64,000 nucleotides of DNA from Gammaproteobacteria bacterium. Lineage in GTDB: Bacteria > Pseudomonadota > Gammaproteobacteria > Steroidobacterales > GCA-2729495. The stretch is from the NCBI GenBank assembly GCA_030583605.1, contig CP129466.1, forward strand, positions 2,115,001 through 2,179,000, read 5' to 3'. Both the position numbers and the translations under genes were made by a program. A model generated the notes under the pieces. That model was not told where the DNA came from and did not search any database. It was given only the letters and a program-made list of their open reading frames with translations. Within the stretch, counting starts at the first letter, position 1. Each line of letters starts with the position of its first letter. Shown one piece after another: positions 26,861 to 36,941 of this stretch.

Positions 26861-27331
26861 ATGCTGCGTATCAGCCGACTGACCGATTACGGCACGATGA
26901 TCCTCGTGCACCTCGCCGGCCGCGCTGGGCACGTCTGCTCGGCAAGCGACGTCGCAGCCGGCACACACGTCGCCCTGCCGACGGTGCAGAAGATCCTCAA
27001 GTTTCTTGCCCGCGCCGGGCTGGTCGTATCGGTGCGCGGTGCCGACGGCGGTTACACACTTGGTCGCGCACCGGAAGCCATCAGCGCGGCCGACATACTT
27101 GACGCACTCGAGGGGCCGGTGGCCATCACGGAGTGCAGCCAGTCGGACAGCCAGTGCGAACTCGAATCGCTCTGCCCGGTCGGCAGCGCCTGGCAGCGGA
27201 TCAACAAATCCATCCGCGTCGCGCTCGACGAGATCACGCTCGCCGATCTCCGCGGACCGGCCCGTGACATTCCGGTTGCCGCCCTGACGCGCGGCATCAC
27301 GCGCCCGCTGGTGCGCCTCGATCGCGGCTGA
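26861..27331 (+). CDS. Rrf2-family regulator of SUF Fe-S assembly
   Basis: A 156-residue Rrf2/IscR-type repressor. The start MLRISRLTDYGT at 26861 is the usual family N-terminus; a GTG two codons upstream is possible. The winged HTH covers about 1-80 (LPTVQKILKFLARAGLV), and three cysteines in CSQSDSQCELESLC (about 93-106) can bind an Fe-S cluster as in IscR. It precedes sufB by 15 bases and so probably senses cluster status to control the operon it starts. Confidence 0.9.
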   Translation: MLRISRLTDYGTMILVHLAGRAGHVCSASDVAAGTHVALPTVQKILKFLARAGLVVSVRGADGGYTLGRAPEAISAADILDALEGPVAITECSQSDSQCELESLCPVGSAWQRINKSIRVALDEITLADLRGPARDIPVAALTRGITRPLVRLDRG

Positions 27332-27346
27332 TACGGCTGACAACAC

Positions 27347-28795
<1,449 letters not shown>

Positions 28796-28819
28796 CGCTT
28801 CGGGGAGACGGTACTCATC

Positions 28820-29587
28820 ATGCTGCTGGAAATTGACAATCTCTACGCCAACGCAGGCAGGACTCCGATCCTGAAAGGCCTCTCGCTGGCGATCAAGGCT
28901 GGCGAAGTGCATGCCATCATGGGGCCAAACGGCTCAGGCAAGAGCACGCTCGCCCATGTGCTGGCCGGACGCGACGGCTACGAGGTGACCGCAGGCCGTG
29001 TCCAGTACCAGGGCCGAGACCTGCTCGGAATGAGCCCGGAGGAACGCGCGCGTGAGGGCCTCTTCCTCGGGTTCCAGTACCCGGTCGAAATCCCCGGTGT
29101 CAACAATCTCTACCTGCTGCGCGCGGCCCTGAATGCCCGCCGCAAGCATCGTGGCGAAGCGGAGATCGATGCCATCGGATTCATGCGACTGGCGAAGGAG
29201 AAGGCTCGCTTGATGCAGATGGGCGAGCAGTTCATGAATCGCGGCGTTAATGAAGGCTTCTCCGGCGGCGAGAAGAAACGCAACGAGATTTTCCAGATGG
29301 CGGTCCTGCAACCGGCGCTCGCGGTGCTGGATGAGACCGATTCCGGGCTGGACATCGACGCCCTGAAGGTCGTGGCGAACGGTGTCAACAGCCTGCGCGA
29401 CGGCCAGCGCGGCTTCCTGCTGGTCACCCATTACCAGCGGCTGCTCGACCACATCGAGCCGGACTTCGTACACGTCCTGGCAGGCGGTCGCATCGTGCGC
29501 ACCGGCGACAAATCGCTCGCCGCCGAACTCGAGTCGCACGGCTACGACTCCCTGCTGGGAACCGCATCCCGTCAGGCGGCCCGCTAG
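28820..29587 (+). CDS. sufC: Fe-S cluster assembly ATPase SufC
   Basis: ABC-type ATPase driving SufBC2D. Walker A GPNGSGKSTL (about 35-44), the SufC-specific signature NEGFSGGEKKRNEI (about 148-161) and Walker B LAVLDETDSGLDIDALK are present in 255 residues. It lies 24 bases after sufB and 4 bases before sufD. Confidence 0.97.
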   Translation: MLLEIDNLYANAGRTPILKGLSLAIKAGEVHAIMGPNGSGKSTLAHVLAGRDGYEVTAGRVQYQGRDLLGMSPEERAREGLFLGFQYPVEIPGVNNLYLLRAALNARRKHRGEAEIDAIGFMRLAKEKARLMQMGEQFMNRGVNEGFSGGEKKRNEIFQMAVLQPALAVLDETDSGLDIDALKVVANGVNSLRDGQRGFLLVTHYQRLLDHIEPDFVHVLAGGRIVRTGDKSLAAELESHGYDSLLGTASRQAAR

Positions 29588-29591
29588 CATC

Positions 29592-30923
29592 ATGAGCGAG
29601 GCCGCGACTGTTCCCGCCACCGTGCAGGCCGCCAGCGCCGCAGCGGCGCTGAGCGAGCCCGCGCTGGCCTGGCTCGCCACCGTGCGTGAACGGGCACTGC
29701 AGGCTTTTGTGGCACACGGGTTTCCCACCACCAGTTCGGAGGATTGGCGCTACACCGACCTGCGCGATACCGCCCGACGCATTGCTGATTACCTGTCCCG
29801 GCCCGTACCGCCGGCGACGGCGAACTCGTACTCCGCCCTGCTCGAGCGACTGGGCGTTCTCGATGATCTGCACGGTCCAGCGCTGATCCTCAGCGACGGC
29901 ACGCTCGCCGTGGATCCGGCCACTGCGCCGGTGATGGCTGGACTTACCCTGAGCGCGCTGAGCGCGGCCCAGCCGGCCACCCGCACCGCCCTGGCCGAGA
30001 GGATCACCGCTGCCACGGAAGGCGACGGCGCACTGGCTGCATTGAACACCGCGTTGCTGCGGCAGGGGCTGGTGGTCGATGTGGCGGCAGGCGCCGATCT
30101 CGAGGCCCCGGTCTATATCGTGTGCACCACCACCACGGAGGGCGCACCGCAGAACCGCATCCTGATCCATCTGCGGCGTGGCAGCCGTGCGACGATCGTG
30201 GAGCATCATCTCGGCCTGACGGCCGCGGTGTCGAATACGAAGACCGACGTGCTGTGCGAGCCCGATTCGACACTCGTTTACGTCAAGCTCCAGGAAGACT
30301 CGCCGGCGGCCACCCACCTGGCCTCGCAGCGCGTGCGCCTCGAAGGCGGCGCACGCGCCCGGCTCCTGCACCTCGACCTCGGCGCGCAGCTGGCCCGAAA
30401 CGACCTGCATGTAAGTCTCGATGGGACCGGCGCCGAGGTCAGCGCGAACGGCCTGTTTTTCGCCGACGCTGCGCGCCACCTCGACAACCACACCCGGATC
30501 GAGCACCACGCAGCGCACACGGTGAGCCAGGAACTGTATCGCGGCGTGGTGAGCGAGCGGGGCCGTGGCGTGTTCAACGGCAAGGTGATCGTTCACGCGG
30601 GAGCGAACGGCACGGATGCGAAGCTCACCAACCAGAACCTGCTCCTGTCAGATACCGCCGAGGTGGACACCAAGCCCGAGCTCGAGATCTATGCGGACGA
30701 GGTTCGCTGCAGCCATGGCGCTACCACGGGCCAGCTCGATGCGGGCGCGATCTTCTACCTGCGCTCGCGCGGCATCGAAGAGGCGCAGGCACGGCGCATG
30801 CTGATCGCCTCGTTCGTTCGGGAGATTCTGCGCAATCTGCCGGACGCAGCACTGGAGGCCCACGTCGCCCGGCGGCTCGCCGCACGGCTGCCAGAACTGG
30901 ACGAGGCAGCTGAAACACCATGA
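29592..30923 (+). CDS. sufD: Fe-S cluster assembly protein SufD
   Basis: Partner of SufB in the scaffold. The ATG at 29592 gives 443 residues beginning with a helical domain (EPALAWLATVRERALQAFV, then TTSSEDWRYTDL) and a C-terminal half with the SufD core FNGKVIVHAGANGTDAKLTN and IEEAQARRMLIASF. The frame upstream overlaps sufC and is not coding. The stop overlaps the sufS start (ATGA). Confidence 0.95.
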   Translation: MSEAATVPATVQAASAAAALSEPALAWLATVRERALQAFVAHGFPTTSSEDWRYTDLRDTARRIADYLSRPVPPATANSYSALLERLGVLDDLHGPALILSDGTLAVDPATAPVMAGLTLSALSAAQPATRTALAERITAATEGDGALAALNTALLRQGLVVDVAAGADLEAPVYIVCTTTTEGAPQNRILIHLRRGSRATIVEHHLGLTAAVSNTKTDVLCEPDSTLVYVKLQEDSPAATHLASQRVRLEGGARARLLHLDLGAQLARNDLHVSLDGTGAEVSANGLFFADAARHLDNHTRIEHHAAHTVSQELYRGVVSERGRGVFNGKVIVHAGANGTDAKLTNQNLLLSDTAEVDTKPELEIYADEVRCSHGATTGQLDAGAIFYLRSRGIEEAQARRMLIASFVREILRNLPDAALEAHVARRLAARLPELDEAAETP

Positions 30924-32185
30924 CCACACGCGCGCCCTCTGCTTCTGCCGCCACCGCACCCGGACAGCCCGACCTGGACGTCGAGCGGATCCGCGCGGAT
31001 TTCCCGATCCTGCATCAGCAGATTAATGGCCATCCGCTCGCCTACCTGGACAGTGCAGCCTCATCGCAACATCCAGCTCAGGTCATCGAGGCCATCAGCC
31101 GCTATTACGAACGCGACCACGCCAACGTTCATCGTGGTGTACACACGCTGAGCCACCGCGCCACTGAGGCCCAGGAACACGCGCGGGCGGCGGTGCGCCG
31201 CTTCCTGAATGCCCGCGAGGCACGTGAAATCATCTTCACGCGCGGCGCGACCGAGGCGATCAACCTGGTCGCCTTCAGTTTCGGGCAGAGTCTGCGTCCC
31301 GGCGATGAGATCCTCATCTCCCACATGGAACACCACTCCAACATCGTTCCGTGGCAACTCGCCTGCGAACGTTCCGGCGCACGCCTGAACGTCGTTCCGA
31401 TCAACGAGCGCGGCGAGTTGCGCATGGAGGAGTTTCAGCGGCGTCTGAACGAGCGCACGCGCCTGGTCGCGATGGTCCACGTCTCGAATGCGCTCGGCAC
31501 CGTCAACCCGGTGGCGGAGATCACCGCAGCGGCACGCTCACGCGGGATCCCTGTCCTGATCGACGGCGCGCAGGCCATTGCCCACCAGGCCGTGGATGTG
31601 CAGGCCATCGACTGCGACTTCTACGCGTTTTCGGGCCACAAGATGTGCGGCCCGACCGGTATCGGCGCACTCTACGGGCGCGCGGAGTGGCTCGAGCGGC
31701 TGCCGCCGTTCCAGGGCGGCGGAGACATGATTCTCAGCGTGAGCTTTGCCGGCACGACGTACAACGAACTTCCCTACAAGTTCGAGGCGGGCACCCCCAA
31801 CGTCGCCGGCGCCGTGGGCCTGGGGGCGGCAATCGAATACCTCGAGTCCATCGGGATGCAGCAGATCGAGTGCTATGAGCACACCCTGCTGGAGTACGCA
31901 ACGGCCGCGGTAGGCGCGCTACCCGGCGTCCGGCTGATCGGCCAGGCCGCACAGAGGGCCGGGGTGCTGTCGTTCAATCTCGACGGCATCCACCCGCACG
32001 ACCTCGGTACCGTTCTCGATCACCAGGGCGTGGCGATCCGCACCGGGCACCATTGCGCGATGCCCGTGATGGATTTCTTCGGCACCGCGGGAACCGCGCG
32101 TGCCTCACTGGCGTTCTACAACACGCGGCGTGATGTCGACCAACTGGTAGCGGGCCTGGCAATTGCGACGAAGATGCTGCGATGA
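30920..32185 (+). CDS. sufS: Cysteine desulfurase SufS
   Basis: Class II PLP-dependent desulfurase providing sulfur for Fe-S clusters. The PLP lysine is in YAFSGHKMCGPTGIG (about 232), the catalytic cysteine in RTGHHCAMPVMD (about 378), and HMEHHSN is the cofactor histidine region. Its 421 residues include an N-terminal low-complexity extension of about 15 residues. With sufU next, the sulfur acceptor is SufU-type rather than SufE, which is absent here. Confidence 0.96.
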   Translation: MTTRAPSASAATAPGQPDLDVERIRADFPILHQQINGHPLAYLDSAASSQHPAQVIEAISRYYERDHANVHRGVHTLSHRATEAQEHARAAVRRFLNAREAREIIFTRGATEAINLVAFSFGQSLRPGDEILISHMEHHSNIVPWQLACERSGARLNVVPINERGELRMEEFQRRLNERTRLVAMVHVSNALGTVNPVAEITAAARSRGIPVLIDGAQAIAHQAVDVQAIDCDFYAFSGHKMCGPTGIGALYGRAEWLERLPPFQGGGDMILSVSFAGTTYNELPYKFEAGTPNVAGAVGLGAAIEYLESIGMQQIECYEHTLLEYATAAVGALPGVRLIGQAAQRAGVLSFNLDGIHPHDLGTVLDHQGVAIRTGHHCAMPVMDFFGTAGTARASLAFYNTRRDVDQLVAGLAIATKMLR

Positions 32186-32640
32186 CACCCGAAACCGCCG
32201 ACGTAAGCCGCCTGTACCGCGACCGCGTGCTCGATCACAGCCGTAACCCGCGCAATTCACGCCGTATTCCCGAGCCGGACGCTCGCGCCGAAGGCCACAA
32301 CCCGCTTTGTGGCGACAAAGTCGCCGTTTACCTGCAGATCGAGGATGGCCGGATCCGCGACGCCGCCTTCGAGGCCACCGGTTGCGCCATCTCGATCGCC
32401 TCGGCCTCGATGATGACAGAGACCGTCCGTGACCAGTCAATTGCGACCGCGCGTGCCGCGATCCACGATGCCGAGGCGACCTTTGCCGGGGGCGTCGACT
32501 CACCGCCCGGGGAACTGGCAGCGCTCGCCGCGGTGCGCGCTTATCCCTCACGGATACGCTGCGCGCTGTTGCCGTGGCGAACCCTCGCGGCAGCGCTCGC
32601 CGGCCAGGCCGGCACCGTCAGCACCGAGCAAGGAACCTGA
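32182..32640 (+). CDS. sufU: Zinc-dependent sulfurtransferase SufU
   Basis: IscU-fold protein that takes sulfur from SufS. The three cysteines of the fold are present: Cys in NPLCGDKV (about 38), in ATGCAISIASASMM (about 65) and near the C-terminus in RIRCALLPW (about 128), with the SufU-type insertion between the last two. 152 residues. Overlaps sufS by four bases and is three bases from sufT. Confidence 0.93.
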   Translation: MTPETADVSRLYRDRVLDHSRNPRNSRRIPEPDARAEGHNPLCGDKVAVYLQIEDGRIRDAAFEATGCAISIASASMMTETVRDQSIATARAAIHDAEATFAGGVDSPPGELAALAAVRAYPSRIRCALLPWRTLAAALAGQAGTVSTEQGT

Positions 32641-32643
32641 ACG

Positions 32644-33195
32644 ATGTTCGGCCAGGACAGCGAACCCGTCACACTGAAGCGCGACCTCGACGCCATCACC
32701 GTACCCGCGGGCATGCCGGATCAACTCCCGCGCGGGTCGCTGGTGTTCATCACGCAGGCGATGGGCGGCAGCTTTACGATCTATTTCGAGGGCAACCTGT
32801 ATCGGGTCTCCGGGCGCGACGCGGACGCACTGGGCAAGGAACCGGCAGCAGCGCCGGCACTGCCTCCAGACGCTACGGATGACGAATTCGAGAACCTGGT
32901 CTGGGACCAGATGCGCACGGTCTACGATCCCGAGATACCGATCAATATCGTGGAACTCGGGCTCGTCTACGAGTGCCGCATCACCAGGAACGACACCGGC
33001 GAACGCGCCGTGGACATCCAGATGACCGTTACCGCCCCCGGCTGCGGCATGGGTGAAATCCTGGTCGAGGATGTCCGTGACAAGGTGAGCCTGCTACCGA
33101 CTGTTGCCACCGTCAATGTCGAACTGGTATTCGACCCACCCTGGAACCAGAGCATGATGTCGGAAGCCGCGCGCCTCGAAGCGGGCCTTCTCTGA
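32644..33195 (+). CDS. sufT: Fe-S maturation factor SufT (DUF59/MIP18 family)
   Basis: A 183-residue protein with an N-terminal extension (residues 1-75, VFITQAMGGSFTIYFEGNLY) and a C-terminal MIP18 domain (about 80-175: TVYDPEIPINIVELGLVYE, TAPGCGMGEILVEDVRDKV). The single conserved cysteine in APGCGMG is present. SufT homologues help mature Fe-S proteins under high demand. It lies within the suf operon, which supports that role. Confidence 0.92.
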   Translation: MFGQDSEPVTLKRDLDAITVPAGMPDQLPRGSLVFITQAMGGSFTIYFEGNLYRVSGRDADALGKEPAAAPALPPDATDDEFENLVWDQMRTVYDPEIPINIVELGLVYECRITRNDTGERAVDIQMTVTAPGCGMGEILVEDVRDKVSLLPTVATVNVELVFDPPWNQSMMSEAARLEAGLL

Positions 33196-33198
33196 GGG

Positions 33199-33705
33199 AT
33201 GCCGACCCGAGCCACCAAACGGCTGACGCTGCTGCGACACGCAAAGGCCAGTGTGGCCACGGCCGCGCAGCCGGACCGTGATCGTCCACTGAACGAGCGC
33301 GGCGAGCACGACGCGCCGTTGATGGGTCGCCGCCTGAAGCACTCCGGCGCACGCCCCTCGCTGATGCTGACCAGCCCGGCCGTGCGCGCCATGCAGACCG
33401 CGCGACTGCTGGCCCGCGAGATCGGCTATCCGCTGGAGTTCCTGCAGCGCGAGGCGGATCTCTACCTGGCCGCTCCGCACGACATACTGGCGGTGCTCAC
33501 CCGCCAGGACGATACCTTCAACGACATCCTGGTCTGCGGGCACAACCCGGGACTCACGGACCTCGTCAACGAACTGACCGAGGCACGGCTGGACAACCTG
33601 CCTACCTGCGGCATTGCGACCATCGAGGCGCCGATCGCAACCTGGCGCGAACTCGAACAGGGCGGAAAGCTGGTCTATCTCGATTTCCCGAAGAAGGCCC
33701 GCTGA
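33199..33705 (+). CDS. sixA: SixA-like phosphohistidine phosphatase
   Basis: Histidine phosphatase superfamily protein of 168 residues with the RHG-type active site LLRHAKAS (about 11-18), a second histidine in CGHNPGLTDLVNEL and the conserved arginine in TSPAVRAMQTA. SixA in E. coli removes phosphate from histidine phosphocarriers. It starts four bases after sufT, so it is probably cotranscribed with the suf genes although no mechanistic link is known. Confidence 0.88.
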   Translation: MPTRATKRLTLLRHAKASVATAAQPDRDRPLNERGEHDAPLMGRRLKHSGARPSLMLTSPAVRAMQTARLLAREIGYPLEFLQREADLYLAAPHDILAVLTRQDDTFNDILVCGHNPGLTDLVNELTEARLDNLPTCGIATIEAPIATWRELEQGGKLVYLDFPKKAR

Positions 33706-33739
33706 ATAGGAGCGCAAGAGCAGCGCAACCGGTGCGGCG

Positions 33740-36700
33740 TTACGATTCGCCCCGGGCAAGCAATTGCGCGTTGCCGCCAATCGCCGCCGTATTGATCGTG
33801 ATCGTCTGCTCGGTAAGAAAACGGCGCAGGTAATTCGGCCCGCCAGCCTTCGGGCCGGTGCCGGACATGCCGCGGCCGCCGAACGGCTGCATCCCCACGA
33901 CCGCCCCGATGAGATTACGGTTGACGTAAATGTTGCCCGCGTGCACACGCTCGGCGAACTCCCGTGCTCTCCGCTCGACCCGGCTGTGCAGGCCGCTGGT
34001 CAGGCCATAGCCGCTCGCGTTGATGGCCTGCAGAAGCTCGCTCCAGGCGTCGGCCGGGAACCGGTACAGATGCAGAAACGGGCCAAATATTTCATCTTTT
34101 ATCGATGAGATATCTGGTATTTCGAATAGTGCAGGTCCGAAATAAAAGCCGCCCGCAAGTCCCTCGGGTACGGCGCATTCGTACAACAGGCGCGCCTCGC
34201 GCAGCATGCGTTTGCGATGGCGTTCGAGCGCCACGCGCGCCGAGGCGTCGATCAGCGGCCCGACATCGGTGGCGGGGTCGGCCGGATCGCCGATACGCAA
34301 CTGCGCCATGCGTCCTGCCAGCAGCTCTATGACACGCGGTGCCAGGTCATCCTGAACCGCGAGGAGACGTAACGCCGAACAACGCTGGCCGGCACTGTTG
34401 AATGCGGAGCGAACCACGTCGCGTACCAGTTGATCCGGCAATGCAGAGCTGTCGGCGACGAGCACGTTGATCCCGCCCGTCTCGGCGATGAGTGTCGCCG
34501 ATGGCCCGGCAAAGTCAGCCAGCGACCGAAAAATCGAGCGCGCCGTGGCCACGGATCCGGTGAACACTACGCCGGCGAGGCGCGCATCGTTCACCAGGGC
34601 GGCGCCGACCGTAGCGCCATCGCCGGGCAGAAACTGCAGGACGTTGCGGGGCACACCCGCCTCCATGAGGAGCCCGACCATGCGCGCCGCGATGAGCGGC
34701 GTTTGCTCCGCGGGTTTCGCAACGACGGTGTTGCCGGTGATCAGTGCGGCCGCAACCTGCCCGGTAAAGATCGCCAGCGGAAAATTCCATGGACTGATGC
34801 AGGCGAACACGCCACGCGCGCGCCAGCACAGCTCATTGCGCTCGCCGGTCGGGCCTGGCAGTGCCACCGGGGCGCCCAGCAACGACTCCGCCTCCGCCGC
34901 GTAGTAGCGCAGGAAGTCCACTGTCTCACGGACCTCGTCGAGCGCATCGGCGATGCAGCGGCCGGCCTCGCGTACACACAACGCGACCAACTCCGAGCGC
35001 GCCGTCTCGACCAATTCGGCTGCCCGGCGCAGCACGGCCGCTCGCCGTGCCACCCCCGTGGCAGACCAGTCCGCGAACGCTCCGAGCGCAGCGGTCACGG
35101 CGATGCTGGCCTGCTCGCTGCGGCCAGACCGCGCCACGCCAACAGGCTGGCCGTCAGCCGGACCCCTGACCGTCTCCTCGTCCGACCCCTCCGATTCCCG
35201 GCCATTGATCAGCGGCACGGCGCGGTACCGGCGGCCCTCCTGCGCGGCGAGTTCCGCGCCCAAGGCCTGCCAGCCCAGGCTGTCGTCAAGGTTCAGCCCG
35301 GCCGAGTTGCGGCGTGCCGGCCCGAACAGGGCCGCCGGCGGAGGCAGAGCCGGATTCGGGCCGAATCCGGCGCGCCGCAGCTGCATCACCGGATCGCCGA
35401 TGATCGTGGCGACCGGCACCTCGTCCTGCACAATGCGGTTGACGAAGGATGAATTGGCGCCGTTCTCGAGCAAGCGGCGCACGAGATATGGCAGCAGGTC
35501 CTCGTGGCGGCCGACCGGGGCATAGACGCGACAGGGCACGCCCGTGAGGGCGGTTACCTCGTCGTAGAGTGCCTCGCCCATGCCGTGCAGACGCTGAAAC
35601 TCGAAACGGATCCCGACCGCAGCGGCAGATTCGGCAATCCAGGCAATGGTGTGCGCGTTATGAGTCGCGAACTGTGGCTCGAGAAGCGCAGCCGTATCGA
35701 GCAGGCGCCGCGCGCAGGCGAGATAGGCGACATCCGTATGCACCTTGCGTGTGAACACCGGGTAACTCGCGTGCCCGGCCACCTGCGCATGCTTGATTTC
35801 GGAGTCCCAGTAGGCGCCCTTGACGAGACGCACCGGGATGCGATGCCCGGCATCGCGCGCGAGCCACGCGAGCCACTCCAGGACCGCCAATGACCGGCGC
35901 TGGTACGCCTGCACCGCGAGGCCAAGTCCGTGCCAGCCCGCCAGGACCGGCTCGCGCCGCACAGCCTCGAACAGCAACAGCTGCAATTCGAGTGACGCGG
36001 CTTCCTCCGCATCCAGTGTGATGGCCACATCGCGACCCATGCCGAGCCGGGCCAGCTCGCGAAGACGCGGCAGCAGCTCGCGCACCACCGCGGCTCGTTG
36101 TACCCATTCAAAGCGCGGATGGAGCGCCGAGAGCTTGAGGGAAACCGAGGGCCGGTCCCGCCCCGGCTCCCAGGCCGCACCGAGCCGCCCGATCGCATCG
36201 TGGTACGCCGCAAAGTAGCGCTCGGCATCCGCCGCCGTAAGCGCCGCCTCGCCCAACATGTCGAACGAGTAGCGATTACCTGCCGCACCCTCCTCCCCCG
36301 AGCGCCTCATCGCCTCATCGATGCTGCGTCCCATGACGAACTGATCGGCAATGATGCGCATGGCGTGGCGCAACGCGCCGCGTGCCAGTGGTTCGCCCAT
36401 GCGCGCAGCGAGCCGACGCAGGAAGCCGGCTGGATTGCTCACCGCCGCCGGCTCGGGTTGCAGCAGTTCACCGGTGAGCATCAGCGCCCAGGTCGTGGCA
36501 TTGACGAACAACGAGTCACCGTCCCGGAGGTGTTCGCCCCACGCTCCCGCCTCCAGCCGGTCGCTGATGAGCAGGTCTGCCGTGCCGGCGTCCGGGATGC
36601 GCAGCAAGGCCTCCGCGAGGCACATGAGCGCCACGCCCTCGGCCGATGACAGGTCATACCGGTGCAGCAGGGCATCCAGCCCCGACTCGTGGCGTCGGTC

Positions 36701-36874
36701 CCGTCGCACGGCACGCACCAGGCGACCGGCCGTGCGCTCTATGGCCTCGCGCAGACTGGCATCACACTCGGCGAGCGGCAACGCGCTTTGCACCAGCTCG
36801 CTCTCGTCGGCGAGATAGGAGGGATTGATCCGCCTTCCTACACCCGATGTGACGTGACGAAGGTCGCTGAACAC
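33740..36874 (-). CDS. putA: Bifunctional proline dehydrogenase / glutamate semialdehyde dehydrogenase PutA
   Basis: Oxidises proline to glutamate in two steps. The 1044-residue protein has a PRODH FAD barrel (about 150-480; VRLVKGAYWDSEIKHAQ, RVYAPVGRHEDLLPYLVRRLLENG) and an ALDH domain (about 560-1010; catalytic cysteine in NSAGQRCSALRL, NVLQFLPGDG, MQPFGGRGMSGTG). It lacks the N-terminal ribbon-helix-helix of trifunctional PutA, so it cannot repress its own gene. The GTG start is weakly supported; similarity begins around RRINPSYLADE. Transcribed convergently with sixA. Confidence 0.95.
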   Translation of the reverse strand: MFSDLRHVTSGVGRRINPSYLADESELVQSALPLAECDASLREAIERTAGRLVRAVRRDRRHESGLDALLHRYDLSSAEGVALMCLAEALLRIPDAGTADLLISDRLEAGAWGEHLRDGDSLFVNATTWALMLTGELLQPEPAAVSNPAGFLRRLAARMGEPLARGALRHAMRIIADQFVMGRSIDEAMRRSGEEGAAGNRYSFDMLGEAALTAADAERYFAAYHDAIGRLGAAWEPGRDRPSVSLKLSALHPRFEWVQRAAVVRELLPRLRELARLGMGRDVAITLDAEEAASLELQLLLFEAVRREPVLAGWHGLGLAVQAYQRRSLAVLEWLAWLARDAGHRIPVRLVKGAYWDSEIKHAQVAGHASYPVFTRKVHTDVAYLACARRLLDTAALLEPQFATHNAHTIAWIAESAAAVGIRFEFQRLHGMGEALYDEVTALTGVPCRVYAPVGRHEDLLPYLVRRLLENGANSSFVNRIVQDEVPVATIIGDPVMQLRRAGFGPNPALPPPAALFGPARRNSAGLNLDDSLGWQALGAELAAQEGRRYRAVPLINGRESEGSDEETVRGPADGQPVGVARSGRSEQASIAVTAALGAFADWSATGVARRAAVLRRAAELVETARSELVALCVREAGRCIADALDEVRETVDFLRYYAAEAESLLGAPVALPGPTGERNELCWRARGVFACISPWNFPLAIFTGQVAAALITGNTVVAKPAEQTPLIAARMVGLLMEAGVPRNVLQFLPGDGATVGAALVNDARLAGVVFTGSVATARSIFRSLADFAGPSATLIAETGGINVLVADSSALPDQLVRDVVRSAFNSAGQRCSALRLLAVQDDLAPRVIELLAGRMAQLRIGDPADPATDVGPLIDASARVALERHRKRMLREARLLYECAVPEGLAGGFYFGPALFEIPDISSIKDEIFGPFLHLYRFPADAWSELLQAINASGYGLTSGLHSRVERRAREFAERVHAGNIYVNRNLIGAVVGMQPFGGRGMSGTGPKAGGPNYLRRFLTEQTITINTAAIGGNAQLLARGES

Positions 36875-36941
36875 CGCTGCGCCCCCGACAGCCCATTGAA
36901 TGCCGGCGACATGCCGGTCACTCAGCGTGTACCTACACGCA

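Noticed and set aside
33706..33739. Terminator between sixA and putA
   Set aside because: No convincing stem with a T run was seen in this short convergent gap.
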